Origin: Bacteroidota bacterium
GTDB lineage: Bacteria; Bacteroidota; Ignavibacteria; Kryptoniales; JAKASW01
NCBI GenBank assembly: GCA_023381615.1
Contig: JAMCQL010000060.1
Coordinates: 1 to 64,000 of the forward strand
Length of the DNA: 64,000 nt
Reading direction: 5' to 3'
Part shown: positions 1 through 8,730 of the stretch, piece after piece
How the letters are laid out: the number at the start of each line of letters is the position of its first letter
Position numbering within the stretch: the first letter of the stretch is position 1
The notes under the pieces: model-generated
Seen by the model: only the letters and a program-made list of their open reading frames with translations
What the model was told of the DNA's origin: nothing
Databases searched by the model: none
Translations under genes and position numbers: made by a program

Positions 1-90
1 TCCAGAAATACTGTATTTCCCGCACTCGATCTCCTCTACTACCTTTCGTCTGAATGCCTCGCTGTATCGTATACATCTCGTTCTCTCCAT
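1..90 (-). CDS. IS3-type transposase OrfA, N-terminal 30 residues (partial)
   Basis: Reading the minus strand from base 90 gives MERTRCIRYSEAFRRKVVEE followed by IECGKYSISG, open to the window edge. This is the start of the helix-turn-helix region of IS3-family OrfA proteins, which typically begin with a basic stretch, then YSEEFKRKVV and a GKYS-like segment before the recognition helix. An AGGAG ribosome-binding site lies about 9 bases before the ATG. It is too short for the ORF track. In such elements OrfA would bind the terminal repeats and be fused to OrfB by programmed frameshift; only the N-terminus is visible here. Confidence 0.65.
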   Translation of the reverse strand, partial: MERTRCIRYSEAFRRKVVEEIECGKYSISG

Positions 91-126
91 AGGTTATTAA
101 CTCCTTATGTGGATAACTCCTCCACA
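1..126 (-). mobile_element. Truncated IS3-like insertion sequence, left end
   Basis: The first ~126 bases look like the outer end of an IS3-family element whose body lies beyond the window edge. They hold the 5' part of an OrfA-type transposase on the minus strand, its ribosome-binding site, and a short leader ending in a TGTGGA...TCCACA inverted sequence that may mark the element tip near base 126. The exact tip and any target-site duplication cannot be fixed because the other end is not present. Family assignment rests on the transposase N-terminus only. Confidence 0.5.
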
Positions 127-342
127 TTCTTTGAAGTGTCAACCTATTTCAGGACAAGACATGAATGGCCGTACGGATTCACCGCGCTTGTCAGTAGTAT
201 GAGCAATAAATTTAAGTACGATTGTTATGCAGACGGGGTATACAAGTTCTCATTTTGGATTAATCTGCCGCTGACGGGATGCCCGGCCTCATCTACATGG
301 CAAATAGATTGGGCTGCCGGCACTGTAACGCGTATCAATTGA
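127..342 (+). pseudogene. C-terminal remnant of an unrecognised protein, cut by the IS
   Basis: The track lists this as a 77-aa ORF starting at GTG 109, but that start lies in the presumed IS tip. The readable part from about base 127 has a beta-rich, cysteine-containing, aromatic composition (for example FSFWINLPLTGCPASSTWQI) ending at a TGA. It reads like the tail of an exported or surface protein whose upstream part was displaced by the insertion sequence. No family is recognised and no ribosome-binding site belongs to it. It could equally be chance coding. Confidence 0.35.
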
Positions 343-371
343 CACCGTGAGAAAGGAAAGGGCATGCTGTT

Positions 372-689
372 ATGAAAAGAATCTACTGTTTCGCATTTTT
401 CGTTTCTTTACTATGCATAGGTAAGACGGGCTTGATGGCGCAAACGCCAATCTTGCAAACACAAGCGCCGGTTATCAACCAGACTTATGTTTACGACAGC
501 TTATCTACCGCTACCTTTGGTGCGAACGTTACTTTTAACGGCTCGGTAAATCCCAACGGACTGCAGTGTTCAGTCTATTTTGAATACGGACCAACAAAGG
601 ATTATCATAAGGGAAATTGTACAACGACGTTTCGGAACTGGCAATTCATAGTCGGGAGGTCTGAAACAGTCGAGCAATATCAGACCTAA
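372..689 (+). CDS. Small secreted protein with a partial Ig/fibronectin-like motif
   Basis: A 105-aa product. Residues 1-24 form a Sec signal peptide (basic start, hydrophobic core, cleavage after MAQ), so it should be exported. After it, residues about 50-78 match the pattern GxVNPNGxxxxxYFEYG seen in fibronectin-III-like repeats of bacterial surface proteins. The C-terminus then runs out after one incomplete domain, which suggests truncation of a longer surface protein. An AAGG-type ribosome-binding site precedes the ATG. It lies 30 bp after the preceding fragment; no function can be assigned beyond export. Confidence 0.5.
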   Translation: MKRIYCFAFFVSLLCIGKTGLMAQTPILQTQAPVINQTYVYDSLSTATFGANVTFNGSVNPNGLQCSVYFEYGPTKDYHKGNCTTTFRNWQFIVGRSETVEQYQT

Positions 690-852
690 TGGATTTTCAC
701 TGCGGATAGTAGTATCGTTTTTTATACAGGGTTGGCCATCTCAAACTCAAAAAATTGCATTCGGCCATTGAGAGGTTGATAGAAATTATCAGAAAATAAA
801 TAGCAGCTTCTGATTGCTGCGATGTCAAACAACAAGGGTATTCAACGTTTGC

Positions 853-1890
853 TTACACTTGGGAGAAGCTTGGGGATGACGGTGACAAACTCTCCTGAGC
901 AGACTGGTTCTCCATGAATTCCTGTCCCGAAGAGATCCATTCGGAAAACGCCTTCTTTATTTCGGGGAGTGTTTCAAGCCTGACAAGTTTTGATCTCAAT
1001 GCCGATCCGTTCCTGATGCCGTGGAAATATCCGTGATAATATTTCCTGAACTCCATCAAACCGCGCCGTTCGCCTTTTAATTCGATCTCCATTTCTAAAT
1101 GACGAAGGCACGTATCGATTCGCTCTTGGAAAGTTTGCGCGGGTGGAAGCGTGCCGTGTTGCATTAGAAATTTTATGTCCTTGAAGATCCACGGGTTGCT
1201 GATTGCACCTCTGGCAACCATGACGCCATCGCATTTCGTGTATTCGAACATTTCGATTGCGTCTTCGGCAATCTTAATGTCGCCGTTCCCGATGATCGGC
1301 AATTCCGAGACTTCCTTGACCCGTCTTATCCAATCCCAGTTTGCCTCACCGTCGTGGTGCTGGTCTCTCGTCCGTGCATGGATGGTAAGTGCCGATAGTC
1401 CCGCATCAGCACAGATTTTTGCTACTTCGAAAATGGTTATCGAGTTTGAGTCCCAGCCGAGACGAGTTTTTAGAGTGACAGGAATTGACACGGCATTCTT
1501 CACCGACCGAATGATCGATTCCATTTGCTTTAGGTCTTTCAGAAGTCCAGCACCGGCGCCTCGCGACGCAACTTTTGGCACCCAGCAGCCAGCATTGATG
1601 TCTATGAAATCCGGTCCGGAATCCTCGGCAATTTTCGCCGCCTCTGCCATCACATTCGGATCGCCGCCAAAGATTTGTATCCCGACAGGACGCTCTTTCT
1701 CGTTCGTCAGAAGTTTATTGACACTCTTGCGGGCGGAGCGGATTAGTCCCTCGGAGCTTACGAACTCGGTGTAAACAATGTCGGCGCCAAACTCTTTGCA
1801 GATGAGACGGAAGCCGAGATCGGTCACATCCTCCATCGGAGCGAGCGCAACGGGCTTCTCTAATTCGTATTTACCGAGTTTGATCTTCAC
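853..1890 (-). CDS. dusB: tRNA-dihydrouridine synthase
   Basis: FMN-dependent reductase that converts specific uridines in the tRNA D-loop to dihydrouridine, in the cytoplasm. The 345-aa sequence begins with the TIM-barrel signature PVALAPMEDVTD (residues 13-24). It has IQIFGGDP near 71-78, the catalytic-cysteine segment DINAGC with Cys102, the flavin-phosphate segments TIHARTRDQ and IIGNGDI, and GVMVARGAISNPWIF. The residue after the catalytic cysteine is Trp where family members usually have Pro (NxGCPVxKV). The serine-rich tail after about residue 325 is not conserved. Third in a minus-strand group after the YbbR-like gene and hisG, separated from hisG by a repeat-bearing gap. Subfamily B is the likeliest assignment by length and motifs. 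Confidence 0.88.
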   Translation of the reverse strand: MKIKLGKYELEKPVALAPMEDVTDLGFRLICKEFGADIVYTEFVSSEGLIRSARKSVNKLLTNEKERPVGIQIFGGDPNVMAEAAKIAEDSGPDFIDINAGCWVPKVASRGAGAGLLKDLKQMESIIRSVKNAVSIPVTLKTRLGWDSNSITIFEVAKICADAGLSALTIHARTRDQHHDGEANWDWIRRVKEVSELPIIGNGDIKIAEDAIEMFEYTKCDGVMVARGAISNPWIFKDIKFLMQHGTLPPAQTFQERIDTCLRHLEMEIELKGERRGLMEFRKYYHGYFHGIRNGSALRSKLVRLETLPEIKKAFSEWISSGQEFMENQSAQESLSPSSPSFSQV

Positions 1891-1961
1891 GCCTCAATTT
1901 GGTTTGAAAAATTCACTCTTACAAGTATTCTATCTGGACAACGAGTCCGGAAAAGCAATAG

Positions 1962-2060
1962 CACACAGATTACACTGATGACACGAATTCGCACGGATTA
2001 TTTTATGTGTTTTGTCTTGGTCCGTATAGATCCGCGTTATCTGTGTCATCCGCGGTCTAT
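1962..2060. repeat. Imperfect inverted repeat, CACAGATTACAC / ATCCGCGTTATCTGTG type
   Basis: Between dus and hisG. The left arm (about 1966-1998) carries GATTACACTGATGACACGAA and GCACGGAT; the right arm (about 2029-2057), reverse-complemented, reads GATGACACAGATAACGCGGA. The two can fold on each other with a few mismatches around a roughly 30-base loop. Sequences of this ACGGATTACAC style recur in many unrelated bacterial genomes and in metagenomic contigs. It sits downstream of hisG and upstream of dus, so it could act on the transcript between them; that is inference. Confidence 0.6.
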
Positions 2061-2067
2061 TCTAACG

Positions 2068-2949
2068 TTATGGCACAATCTTGTTCAGCGGGTACTCAAT
2101 GATTCCTTCCGCGCCGTTTCGTTTGAGCTCCGGTACAAGAATCCGGACAATCCGTTCTTCAATTATCGTTTCGATTGCGACCCACTCGTCATCGGAAAGG
2201 GGAGAGACTGTTGGTTTCCTCAGCGCCGGAATTATTCCGATTATTTTCGGGAGATCGGCTTTTTTAATGTTCATCTTCAAACCAACTTTTCCCTCGGCGG
2301 TGATTGCCGCTTTGAGCAGCAGCGCGATCGTGTCGATCTTTTCTCTTTTCCACCTGTCCTGGTAGGCGTCTTTATTTGCAATGAGTCGCGTCGAAGATTC
2401 AAGAACCGTGTCGATTATTCTGAGATGATTCGCACGTATGGAATTGCCCGTCTCGGTTACTTCAACAATCGCATCAGCAAGCTCCGGAACTTTGACTTCT
2501 GTTGCGCCCCACGAAAATTCTACAGAAGCTCTGACGTTATGTTTTTCTAGATATTTCCTTGTGATATTTATGACTTCGGTAGAAATTCTTTTTCCGTTTA
2601 AGTCAAAGACGGTTTTGAAAGGGGAGTCTTCCTGAACGGCGAGCACCCATTTCACAGGGCGCATACTCTGTTTCGCGTACACAAGCTCGGCAACTTCAAC
2701 GACGTCGCTGCTTGTTTCTATGATCCAATCCTTGCCGGTTAATCCCGCATCGAAAGTCCCAAGCTCGACATATCGCGCCATCTCTTGCGCGCGGACGAGC
2801 ATCAATTTTATTTCTTCATCATCGACGTTCGGGAAGTAACTTCTCGATGACACCGAGATATTGTATCCGGCTTTTTGGAACAATGAAAATGTTGATTCCT
2901 GCAAACTTCCTTTTGGCAAACCGAGTTTGAGGACTTTATCGTTAGGCAT
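2068..2949 (-). CDS. hisG: ATP phosphoribosyltransferase, long form
   Basis: First enzyme of histidine biosynthesis, joining ATP and PRPP to give phosphoribosyl-ATP. At 293 aa it is the long, HisZ-independent form. The catalytic periplasmic-binding-protein-like part spans about residues 1-215, with [12 protein letters not shown] at the N-terminus and the PRPP-loop-like segment [18 protein letters not shown] near 163-180. The C-terminal ~75 residues ([20 protein letters not shown] onward) match the ACT-like HisG_C regulatory domain that binds histidine. The start ATG lies 51 bp after the YbbR-like stop, so the two are probably co-transcribed. No other his genes are in the window. Confidence 0.93.
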   Translation of the reverse strand: MPNDKVLKLGLPKGSLQESTFSLFQKAGYNISVSSRSYFPNVDDEEIKLMLVRAQEMARYVELGTFDAGLTGKDWIIETSSDVVEVAELVYAKQSMRPVKWVLAVQEDSPFKTVFDLNGKRISTEVINITRKYLEKHNVRASVEFSWGATEVKVPELADAIVEVTETGNSIRANHLRIIDTVLESSTRLIANKDAYQDRWKREKIDTIALLLKAAITAEGKVGLKMNIKKADLPKIIGIIPALRKPTVSPLSDDEWVAIETIIEERIVRILVPELKRNGAEGIIEYPLNKIVP

Positions 2950-3000
2950 TTTGTGCTGCTCCTCTTTGAAAACTTTTATTTATTCGGGAAATGGCGAGCG

Positions 3001-3915
3001 CTACTTTCTTTTAATGAACTCTACGCTGTCGGGCTGAATGGAAATGACCTGTAAGGTCGGCGGGGCCGCGACGTCAGGTTGGAAATGTGTGGCAGTGGAA
3101 TGGATGAGATTATTGTAGTTTACGGTTACGCTCAAAGAATCTGCGGTCATCTCAGACACCGTCTTGATTCCGCCTCTGACTGTTACATCGACCGTCGGCG
3201 GAAGAAGTAATATCTGAACTGAATCGGTGTTGTTCAGAATTCTGACGGGGATATTCCTGTAAGTGTTCTCGGTGATTTGCTGAACGTTTATCGCGGCGTT
3301 TACGCGTCGAATATCAAGTTTTATTATTCCATCGAGCGTGTCAGCAAGCGGGATCGCCGCGTTTATTTCATTGTTGACGTCCTTAAATTTCCTAGACTTT
3401 GTATACCAAACGTTGATGCTGCTGACAAGTCTTCTCGCGCCGGAAATTGTGACCGAATCCGGCGAAATCTCAGGCGAACCTACGAGCGTAAAATTCTTGC
3501 GCGGCTCTACTTCAATTCTTGGCACAATTGGCACCCGCTTAGTGATGATCGTGTCTACTGTTATCACAACTGTGTCGGGAGTGAAGCTCAGCACCTCCGC
3601 AGATGAACCGAGGTCGAGCGAATAACCGAGGTCACGGCTCGTCAGAATAATTCTTCTCCTCTCGAAATTTGACGCATCCAAATCGATGCTTGATGATGTT
3701 GAGAAATAAGCGGTAGCAAGCTGCCAGCCGGTTCCTCGGGCACGAACGAGTATGGTACGCGGGATCGGACTTGCGAGTGCGAGACCGTTGGGAAGGTCGT
3801 TGACTCTGAAAGGAACACGAATCGTTACAGAATATTCATTGTTCATAGATACGGACAGCCAAACGAGGATTGAAAGTATCAGAGAGGCGATTATTACGTG
3901 AGTTTTCTTTTCCAT
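3001..3915 (-). CDS. YbbR-like domain protein
   Basis: 304-aa protein with one N-terminal membrane anchor (VIIASLILSILVWLSVSM, residues about 8-25) followed by several roughly 80-residue YbbR repeats, recognisable by the repeated VPVxxxxxN...DTV.I pattern. The bulk should lie outside the membrane. In Firmicutes YbbR (CdaR) regulates the diadenylate cyclase CdaA; in Bacteroidota it is usually an orphan of unknown role, and no cdaA is visible here. It is the first gene of the minus-strand group with hisG. Start chosen at the ATG that gives a short basic N-terminus before the anchor. Confidence 0.8.
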   Translation of the reverse strand: MEKKTHVIIASLILSILVWLSVSMNNEYSVTIRVPFRVNDLPNGLALASPIPRTILVRARGTGWQLATAYFSTSSSIDLDASNFERRRIILTSRDLGYSLDLGSSAEVLSFTPDTVVITVDTIITKRVPIVPRIEVEPRKNFTLVGSPEISPDSVTISGARRLVSSINVWYTKSRKFKDVNNEINAAIPLADTLDGIIKLDIRRVNAAINVQQITENTYRNIPVRILNNTDSVQILLLPPTVDVTVRGGIKTVSEMTADSLSVTVNYNNLIHSTATHFQPDVAAPPTLQVISIQPDSVEFIKRK

Positions 3916-4215
3916 TCCCGATCAAAAAGTGACTTGACTTTCCGGATTTTATTTGGAGGCGGTGCTTGCCGCAAAAAATTATTGAAAATATTTGGATTCA
4001 ACATTCAAACGCGTCCGTAGAAGACCAGCTTCACCTGAGATTGGTCTCTCGCTTTTGTTCTTTCACATGAAAATTTAAACCCGCAGTCGTTAATTTCCAA
4101 AGGAGTGAAGTTAGTCGAGACCACGTGACAATTTAGTTGAGTTGCAGCAAGAAAAATCCCCATTTTTCAAGAAAATAATTGCTATTTGTCCAACCGATTG
4201 GTAACTTTTCGACGA
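3916..4215. other. Divergent intergenic region between YbbR-like gene and purN
   Basis: About 300 bases separate the minus-strand YbbR/hisG group from the plus-strand purine/rod-shape run, so both must be transcribed from here. The stretch is AT-rich towards purN. I see no convincing riboswitch fold, tRNA or operator; a PurR-type palindrome was looked for by eye and not found. Confidence 0.4.
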
Positions 4216-4833
4216 ATGAAACTCGCGGTATTTGTGTCTGGCAAGGGCACAAACCTTCTTAACATTATCAAAAAACACGAAGAGGGATTTCTTAAGTCGG
4301 AAGTCGGATTGGTGATTTCCAATCATGATTGTGAAGCAATTGAGAGTTCGACACGTGCCGGCATTCAGACCAAGGTTGCAGATCCAAAAAGCTTTGCGAG
4401 CGAAGTCGAATTTGGAAATTCAATTCTAGATGCTCTAAAAAAGAGTGAAGTCGATTTTGTAGTGCTTGCAGGTTTTCTCAAGAAGGTCCCAGAAGTCGTC
4501 GTCAAGAATTTTGAAAATAGAGTTATCAACATACATCCGGCGCTCCTTCCTTCTTTCGGGGGAAAAGGAATGTACGGAATGAAAGTTCATCAGGCAGTCA
4601 TAGACGCCGGATGCAAGGTCAGCGGCGCGACAGTTCATATTGTTGATGCCGAATATGACCACGGTCCGATTGTGCTTCAGAGATGTGTGCCGGTGAGCGG
4701 CGATGACACGCCGGAAAGTCTTGCCTCCAAAATCCATCAACTTGAATACGAACTTTTGCCTGAAGCGATAAAACTATTTGAGGAGAATCGAGTGAAGGTG
4801 GAAGGAAGAAAGGCGCGGTTTTTTCTTTCGTGA
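4216..4833 (+). CDS. purN: Phosphoribosylglycinamide formyltransferase
   Basis: Transfers a formyl group from 10-formyl-tetrahydrofolate to GAR, the third step of purine synthesis. The start is placed at ATG 4216 (MKLAVFVSGKGTNL). The track start (TTG 4186) adds ten residues before the family's natural N-terminus. Visible motifs are the substrate loop SGKGTN (usually GSGTN), INIHPALLPSF with the catalytic Asn-His pair, KVSGATVHIVD, and YDHGPIVLQ with the catalytic Asp. About 205 aa, the usual size. Its stop overlaps the purH start, so the two purine enzymes are translationally coupled. Confidence 0.93.
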   Translation: MKLAVFVSGKGTNLLNIIKKHEEGFLKSEVGLVISNHDCEAIESSTRAGIQTKVADPKSFASEVEFGNSILDALKKSEVDFVVLAGFLKKVPEVVVKNFENRVINIHPALLPSFGGKGMYGMKVHQAVIDAGCKVSGATVHIVDAEYDHGPIVLQRCVPVSGDDTPESLASKIHQLEYELLPEAIKLFEENRVKVEGRKARFFLS

Positions 4834-6356
4834 AAGTAAAACGTGTACTGATTAGTGTTACAGATAAAACGGGGCTTGTTGAATTTGCGAACGTCCTGGC
4901 GAAAAAAGGCGCGGAGATTTTTAGTACCGGTGGAACCCTGAAAGTTCTTCAAGGTGCCAGCATAAACGCGAAGAGCATCAGCGACGTTACAAATTTCCCT
5001 GAAATTCTCGACGGAAGAGTGAAGACGCTTCACCCTGCGGTCTTTGCCGGAATACTTGCAAAACGCGATATGAAGAGCCATCTCGACCAACTCGACAAAC
5101 TCAAACTCTCTCTCTTCGACATGGTTGTCGTGAATCTCTATCGGTTCGAGGAAACAGTTGCTTCAGGTGCAGGTCTTGAGACGATCGTCGAGAATATTGA
5201 CATCGGTGGACCATCGCTCATAAGGGCGGCAGCGAAAAATTATGAAGGCTGCGCCGTTGTTGTAGAGCCGTCTCAGTACAATGAAGTTGCGGCTGAGATC
5301 AATAACAAAGGAGAAGTCAGCCTCGACTTGATGAAGAGACTTGCTGCCAAAGCTTTTGAGAAAGTGGCAGAGTACGATGTAGCAATCGCCGGATTTTATA
5401 TGGAGAAATTCGGCGATGGTCGTTCGCTCGGCGATTCGATCTTCGTCGCCGAACACAAAGATATGGATCTGCGTTACGGCGAGAATCCCCATCAATCAGC
5501 AGGTTATTACGGAAGCTTCGAAAAATATTTCGAGAAGCTTCACGGCAAAGAATTGTCATACAACAACCTTGTGGACATTGACGCGGCTCAAAGGCTTGTC
5601 CATGAATTTGACGAACCGACTGCCGTGATCATAAAGCACACAAATCCGTGCGGCGTTGCGGCAGCTCAAGATGTTTTCAAAGCTTACACGAAGGCTTTGA
5701 GAACCGATTCTAAAAGCGCGTTTGGCGGGATAGTCGCTTTCAATAGAAAAGTTGATGGGATGCTTGCCGAACAACTGAACCAGATTTTTTTAGAAGTTGT
5801 TATTGCGCCGGAATTTTCCCACGAAGCCCTTGAATTGCTGAAGAAGAAAAAAGACAGAAGGTTGATGCTCAGCAAGAGCAAGCTGCCTGACGATATTCAA
5901 ATGCGTTCCTCCTGCGGCGGAGTACTCGCACAGACGGCGGATAATATCGTTCTGAATGACAACGATTTGAGAGTCGTTACGAGCCGTAAGCCTTCCGAGT
6001 CAGAGTTGCGGGATTTGAAATTTGCTTACATAGTTTGCAAGCACGTTAAGTCAAACGCTATTGTCTTTGTCAAAGACGGCATGACGCTCGGTTCAGGCGC
6101 CGGACAGATGTCGAGAATTGACTCCGTTAAAATTGCCCGTATGAAAGCGGATGAGGCCGGTCTCGATTTGAAAGGAAGTGTTGTCGCCTCGGACGCTTTC
6201 TTCCCGTTTGCAGATAATGTGGAAGAAATAGCGAAAGCGGGCGCGGCGGCGATAATTCAGCCCGGCGGTTCGGTAAGGGATTCTGAATCGATCGAAGCCG
6301 CGGACAAGCTCAACATTGCAATGGTTTTCACAGGTATAAGACATTTTAAACATTAA
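4830..6356 (+). CDS. purH: Bifunctional AICAR transformylase / IMP cyclohydrolase
   Basis: Carries out the last two steps of IMP synthesis. The 508-aa protein starts at a GTG that overlaps the purN stop (GTGA). The N-terminal MGS-like cyclohydrolase domain (about 1-190) has LISVTDKTGLVEFA and GRVKTLHPAVFAGIL. The C-terminal AICAR transformylase domain includes DLRYGENPHQSA, IKHTNPCGVA with the catalytic Lys-His pair, SAFGGIVAFN, and SDAFFPFADNVEEIAKAGA. Length matches the family. The next gene, mreB, begins 12 bp after its stop. Confidence 0.96.
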   Translation: MKVKRVLISVTDKTGLVEFANVLAKKGAEIFSTGGTLKVLQGASINAKSISDVTNFPEILDGRVKTLHPAVFAGILAKRDMKSHLDQLDKLKLSLFDMVVVNLYRFEETVASGAGLETIVENIDIGGPSLIRAAAKNYEGCAVVVEPSQYNEVAAEINNKGEVSLDLMKRLAAKAFEKVAEYDVAIAGFYMEKFGDGRSLGDSIFVAEHKDMDLRYGENPHQSAGYYGSFEKYFEKLHGKELSYNNLVDIDAAQRLVHEFDEPTAVIIKHTNPCGVAAAQDVFKAYTKALRTDSKSAFGGIVAFNRKVDGMLAEQLNQIFLEVVIAPEFSHEALELLKKKKDRRLMLSKSKLPDDIQMRSSCGGVLAQTADNIVLNDNDLRVVTSRKPSESELRDLKFAYIVCKHVKSNAIVFVKDGMTLGSGAGQMSRIDSVKIARMKADEAGLDLKGSVVASDAFFPFADNVEEIAKAGAAAIIQPGGSVRDSESIEAADKLNIAMVFTGIRHFKH

Positions 6357-6368
6357 AAGAGTAGAGTA

Positions 6369-7394
6369 ATGGGATTCTTCGGAATTTTATCGAACGATCT
6401 GGCAATCGATCTCGGGACAGCAAACACTCTGATCTGGATGCGATCCAAAGGTGTGGTTCTGAGAGAGCCTTCTATCGTAGCATTTGATAAAAACACAAAA
6501 CGCATTGTCGCAATCGGACATGAAGCACGAGAAATGCTCGGGAGAACTCACAGGGATATTCAAGTTATCCGCCCGATGCGCGACGGTGTTATTGCGGATT
6601 TTGAAATTGCCGAGGGGATGCTTCGTGCTTTCATAAAAAAAGTTCATGCAGGGATGCTTCCAAGCAGGAGAATTGTAATAAGCGTTCCAAGTGGAATCAC
6701 AGAAGTTGAGAAGCGCGCGGTGCGTGATGCGTCGGAACATGCCGGCGCAAAGGAAGTGCACTTGATCGCAGAACCGATGGCGGCAGCAATCGGAATTGGA
6801 CTCGACGTCGACGCGCCTGTGGGAAACATGGTTATCGATGTTGGCGGCGGTACGACAGAAATTGCAGTGATCGCACTTTCCGGGATTGTAAATGAAGAAT
6901 CAATTCGCATCGCCGGCGACGAGATGAACAACGCGATCATACAATTCTTCAAAAAGAACCACAACATTTTGATCGGCGAGCGGACTGCGGAAGCGATAAA
7001 GTGCGAGGTCGGCTCGGCAATGCCGTTGAAGGAAGAGATAACAATCGCAGTCAAAGGCCGCGATCTCGTGGCAGGAATTCCGAAGACGACGGAAGTTAGT
7101 TCGGCTGAAATCCGCGAGGCGCTGAACGAGCCAGTGGGTGCGATAGTTGACGCGGTGAAAATTTCACTCGAACGGACTCCTCCGGAACTTTCCGCGGATA
7201 TTCTCGATCGCGGAATAATGTTGTCCGGCGGCGGAGCTCTTCTCAAAGGGCTGGATGAGCGAATAAGAATGGAAACAAACCTCTCTGTGCATGTGGCGGA
7301 AGACCCTCTTACTGCGGTTGTGCGCGGTGTCGGTAAAGTACTCGACAAAATGAACGAATATTCTAAGGTGCTGATCAAGAGCAGGCGATACTGA
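6369..7394 (+). CDS. mreB: Rod shape-determining actin homologue MreB
   Basis: Cytoplasmic actin-like ATPase that forms membrane-associated filaments and orients the elongasome. The 341-aa sequence shows the phosphate-1 motif AIDLGTANTLIW (about 11-22), the phosphate-2 motif VIDVGGGTTEIAVI, the adenosine loop GIMLSGGGALLKGLDE, and VIRPMRDGVIADFE. First of the mreB-mreC-mreD-mrdA-rodA set, lying 12 bp after purH with no room for a terminator, so the shape genes likely share the purine transcript unless an internal promoter exists in purH. Confidence 0.97.
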   Translation: MGFFGILSNDLAIDLGTANTLIWMRSKGVVLREPSIVAFDKNTKRIVAIGHEAREMLGRTHRDIQVIRPMRDGVIADFEIAEGMLRAFIKKVHAGMLPSRRIVISVPSGITEVEKRAVRDASEHAGAKEVHLIAEPMAAAIGIGLDVDAPVGNMVIDVGGGTTEIAVIALSGIVNEESIRIAGDEMNNAIIQFFKKNHNILIGERTAEAIKCEVGSAMPLKEEITIAVKGRDLVAGIPKTTEVSSAEIREALNEPVGAIVDAVKISLERTPPELSADILDRGIMLSGGGALLKGLDERIRMETNLSVHVAEDPLTAVVRGVGKVLDKMNEYSKVLIKSRRY

Positions 7395-7405
7395 CAGGAA
7401 TCCGA

Positions 7406-8245
7406 ATGTTTAAATGGATTTCTGAATTTTTTAGTCTGGCGAAAAACTATATCGTTTTCGCGCTGCTTCTCTCGTTGTCTCTCTTCATGATCTCGACCAA
7501 CAACAACGTTCACACTCGCGGTTTGCAGGTTATCGGTTTAGTTACCACTTCTTATCTTGAAGCAGGCGTGAACGACGTTCTGAGTTATTTCTCTTTGGCT
7601 TCAAAGAACAAAGAGCTTCAGGAAGAAAATGCGCATCTCATAGACATGACTGCGAGAATTCGCCGCGCTCTAATCGAGAACCAACAGCTTAGATCGATGC
7701 TCGCGCTGAAAAGCCAAAGCACAACGGTGCTTATCCCTGCGAACGTTATCGGTCGCACATCCGAGGGGGGGAAGTATTTCGTCACGCTCGATGCGGGCTC
7801 GAATGATGGTGTGCACATCAGTGACCCTGTAATTACCGGAAGCGGCTTGGTCGGAATTGTAATCGCTGTGAGCAGCGACTTTTCACTGGTTAGAACTCTG
7901 TTAGACAGCGACAGCAGGATCGCCGCGCGATTAGTCAATGCGTCTGCGGACGGACTGATTGTTGCGGGCGGATTCGGTGAACTCGCTATGAAAAATGTCT
8001 CACGAAGATACTCGGTCAAGACTGGGGACATCGTTGAAACGTCTACATTGAGCAGCCTCGTCCCGCCGGGAATAGTAATCGGCGTGGTTTCTAAAGCGAC
8101 AGAAGAGACAGGTGATATTTTTAAACACATTGAAGTCCAACCCGCGGTTGATTTCACTTCTATCTCCGCGGCGTTCGTCATGCAATACAGCCGTCCGGCT
8201 GAAGCTGTCAAGCTCGAAACAAAGAACCTTCCGAAGCACAAATGA
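7406..8245 (+). CDS. mreC: Rod shape-determining protein MreC
   Basis: Single-pass membrane protein of the elongasome that links MreB to periplasmic PBP2. The 279-aa product has one N-terminal membrane helix (YIVFALLLSLSLFMIS, about 14-30), then a coiled-coil segment (SKNKELQEENAHLIDMTARI) and the two-lobed beta domain of MreC (ANVIGRTSEGGKYFVTLDAG; DPVITGSGLVGIVI; VPPGIVIGVVS). The stop overlaps the mreD start by 4 bp (ATGA). Size is typical. Confidence 0.93.
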   Translation: MFKWISEFFSLAKNYIVFALLLSLSLFMISTNNNVHTRGLQVIGLVTTSYLEAGVNDVLSYFSLASKNKELQEENAHLIDMTARIRRALIENQQLRSMLALKSQSTTVLIPANVIGRTSEGGKYFVTLDAGSNDGVHISDPVITGSGLVGIVIAVSSDFSLVRTLLDSDSRIAARLVNASADGLIVAGGFGELAMKNVSRRYSVKTGDIVETSTLSSLVPPGIVIGVVSKATEETGDIFKHIEVQPAVDFTSISAAFVMQYSRPAEAVKLETKNLPKHK

Positions 8246-8730
8246 CAAAGCGGCTGATCGGTTACGTCGTCCTTGGCGTCGCTGCTATTTTGGTCCAAAA
8301 ATTCTTGGACGACTTCGCTTCGATAAATTTGGTTTCGCCTCAGGTCGTAATTCTGTTCGTAATTTTCCTTGCGCTTCGCGAAGGGCAGCTCTTTGGAATG
8401 GGCGGAGGGTTTGTCGTCGGTTTATTGCACGATTTGCTGACGACACATTTTCTCGGTTACACCTCTTTCGTGGGAGTGATAGCGGGATTTATTGCCGGAT
8501 TCTTCTACAAGGAAAGCGACGCAGAACTGGCGGGAAAAACATTTAATTTTGCCTGGATCTCCGCGATTACACTCTTCTTCTCTGAACTTCTTGCACTACC
8601 AATAATCGCCGCCGGCGAATTGAATTATTTCTACGTTTTCTTGAAATTCACTCTTGGAACGACTGTCTATACTTCGGTATTTGCTATGATAATTGTTTTC
8701 GTAAACGGGAAGAAAAGCCGCTATGTTTGA
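8242..8730 (+). CDS. mreD: Rod shape-determining protein MreD
   Basis: 162-aa polytopic inner-membrane protein with about five hydrophobic segments and the FALREGQLFGMGGGFVVGLL-type sequence, where MreD proteins carry the conserved 'G...GF..GLL.D' stretch. It stabilises the MreBC complex. It overlaps mreC by 4 bp and the PBP2 gene by 8 bp. The assignment is driven as much by position as by sequence, since MreD is poorly conserved. Confidence 0.88.
   Translation: MTKRLIGYVVLGVAAILVQKFLDDFASINLVSPQVVILFVIFLALREGQLFGMGGGFVVGLLHDLLTTHFLGYTSFVGVIAGFIAGFFYKESDAELAGKTFNFAWISAITLFFSELLALPIIAAGELNYFYVFLKFTLGTTVYTSVFAMIIVFVNGKKSRYV

Noticed and set aside
1978-2550. 190-aa plus-strand ORF opposite hisG
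   Set aside because: It starts in the intergenic repeat and runs antisense through hisG, a clear family member; shadow frame.
3916-4215. Possible purine riboswitch or PurR operator upstream of purN
   Set aside because: No three-way-junction pattern or PurR palindrome could be seen; reported only as an intergenic region.
6644-7513. 289-aa minus-strand ORF opposite mreB
   Set aside because: Long only because mreB codon use leaves the complement open; no start context or family; mreB is unambiguous.
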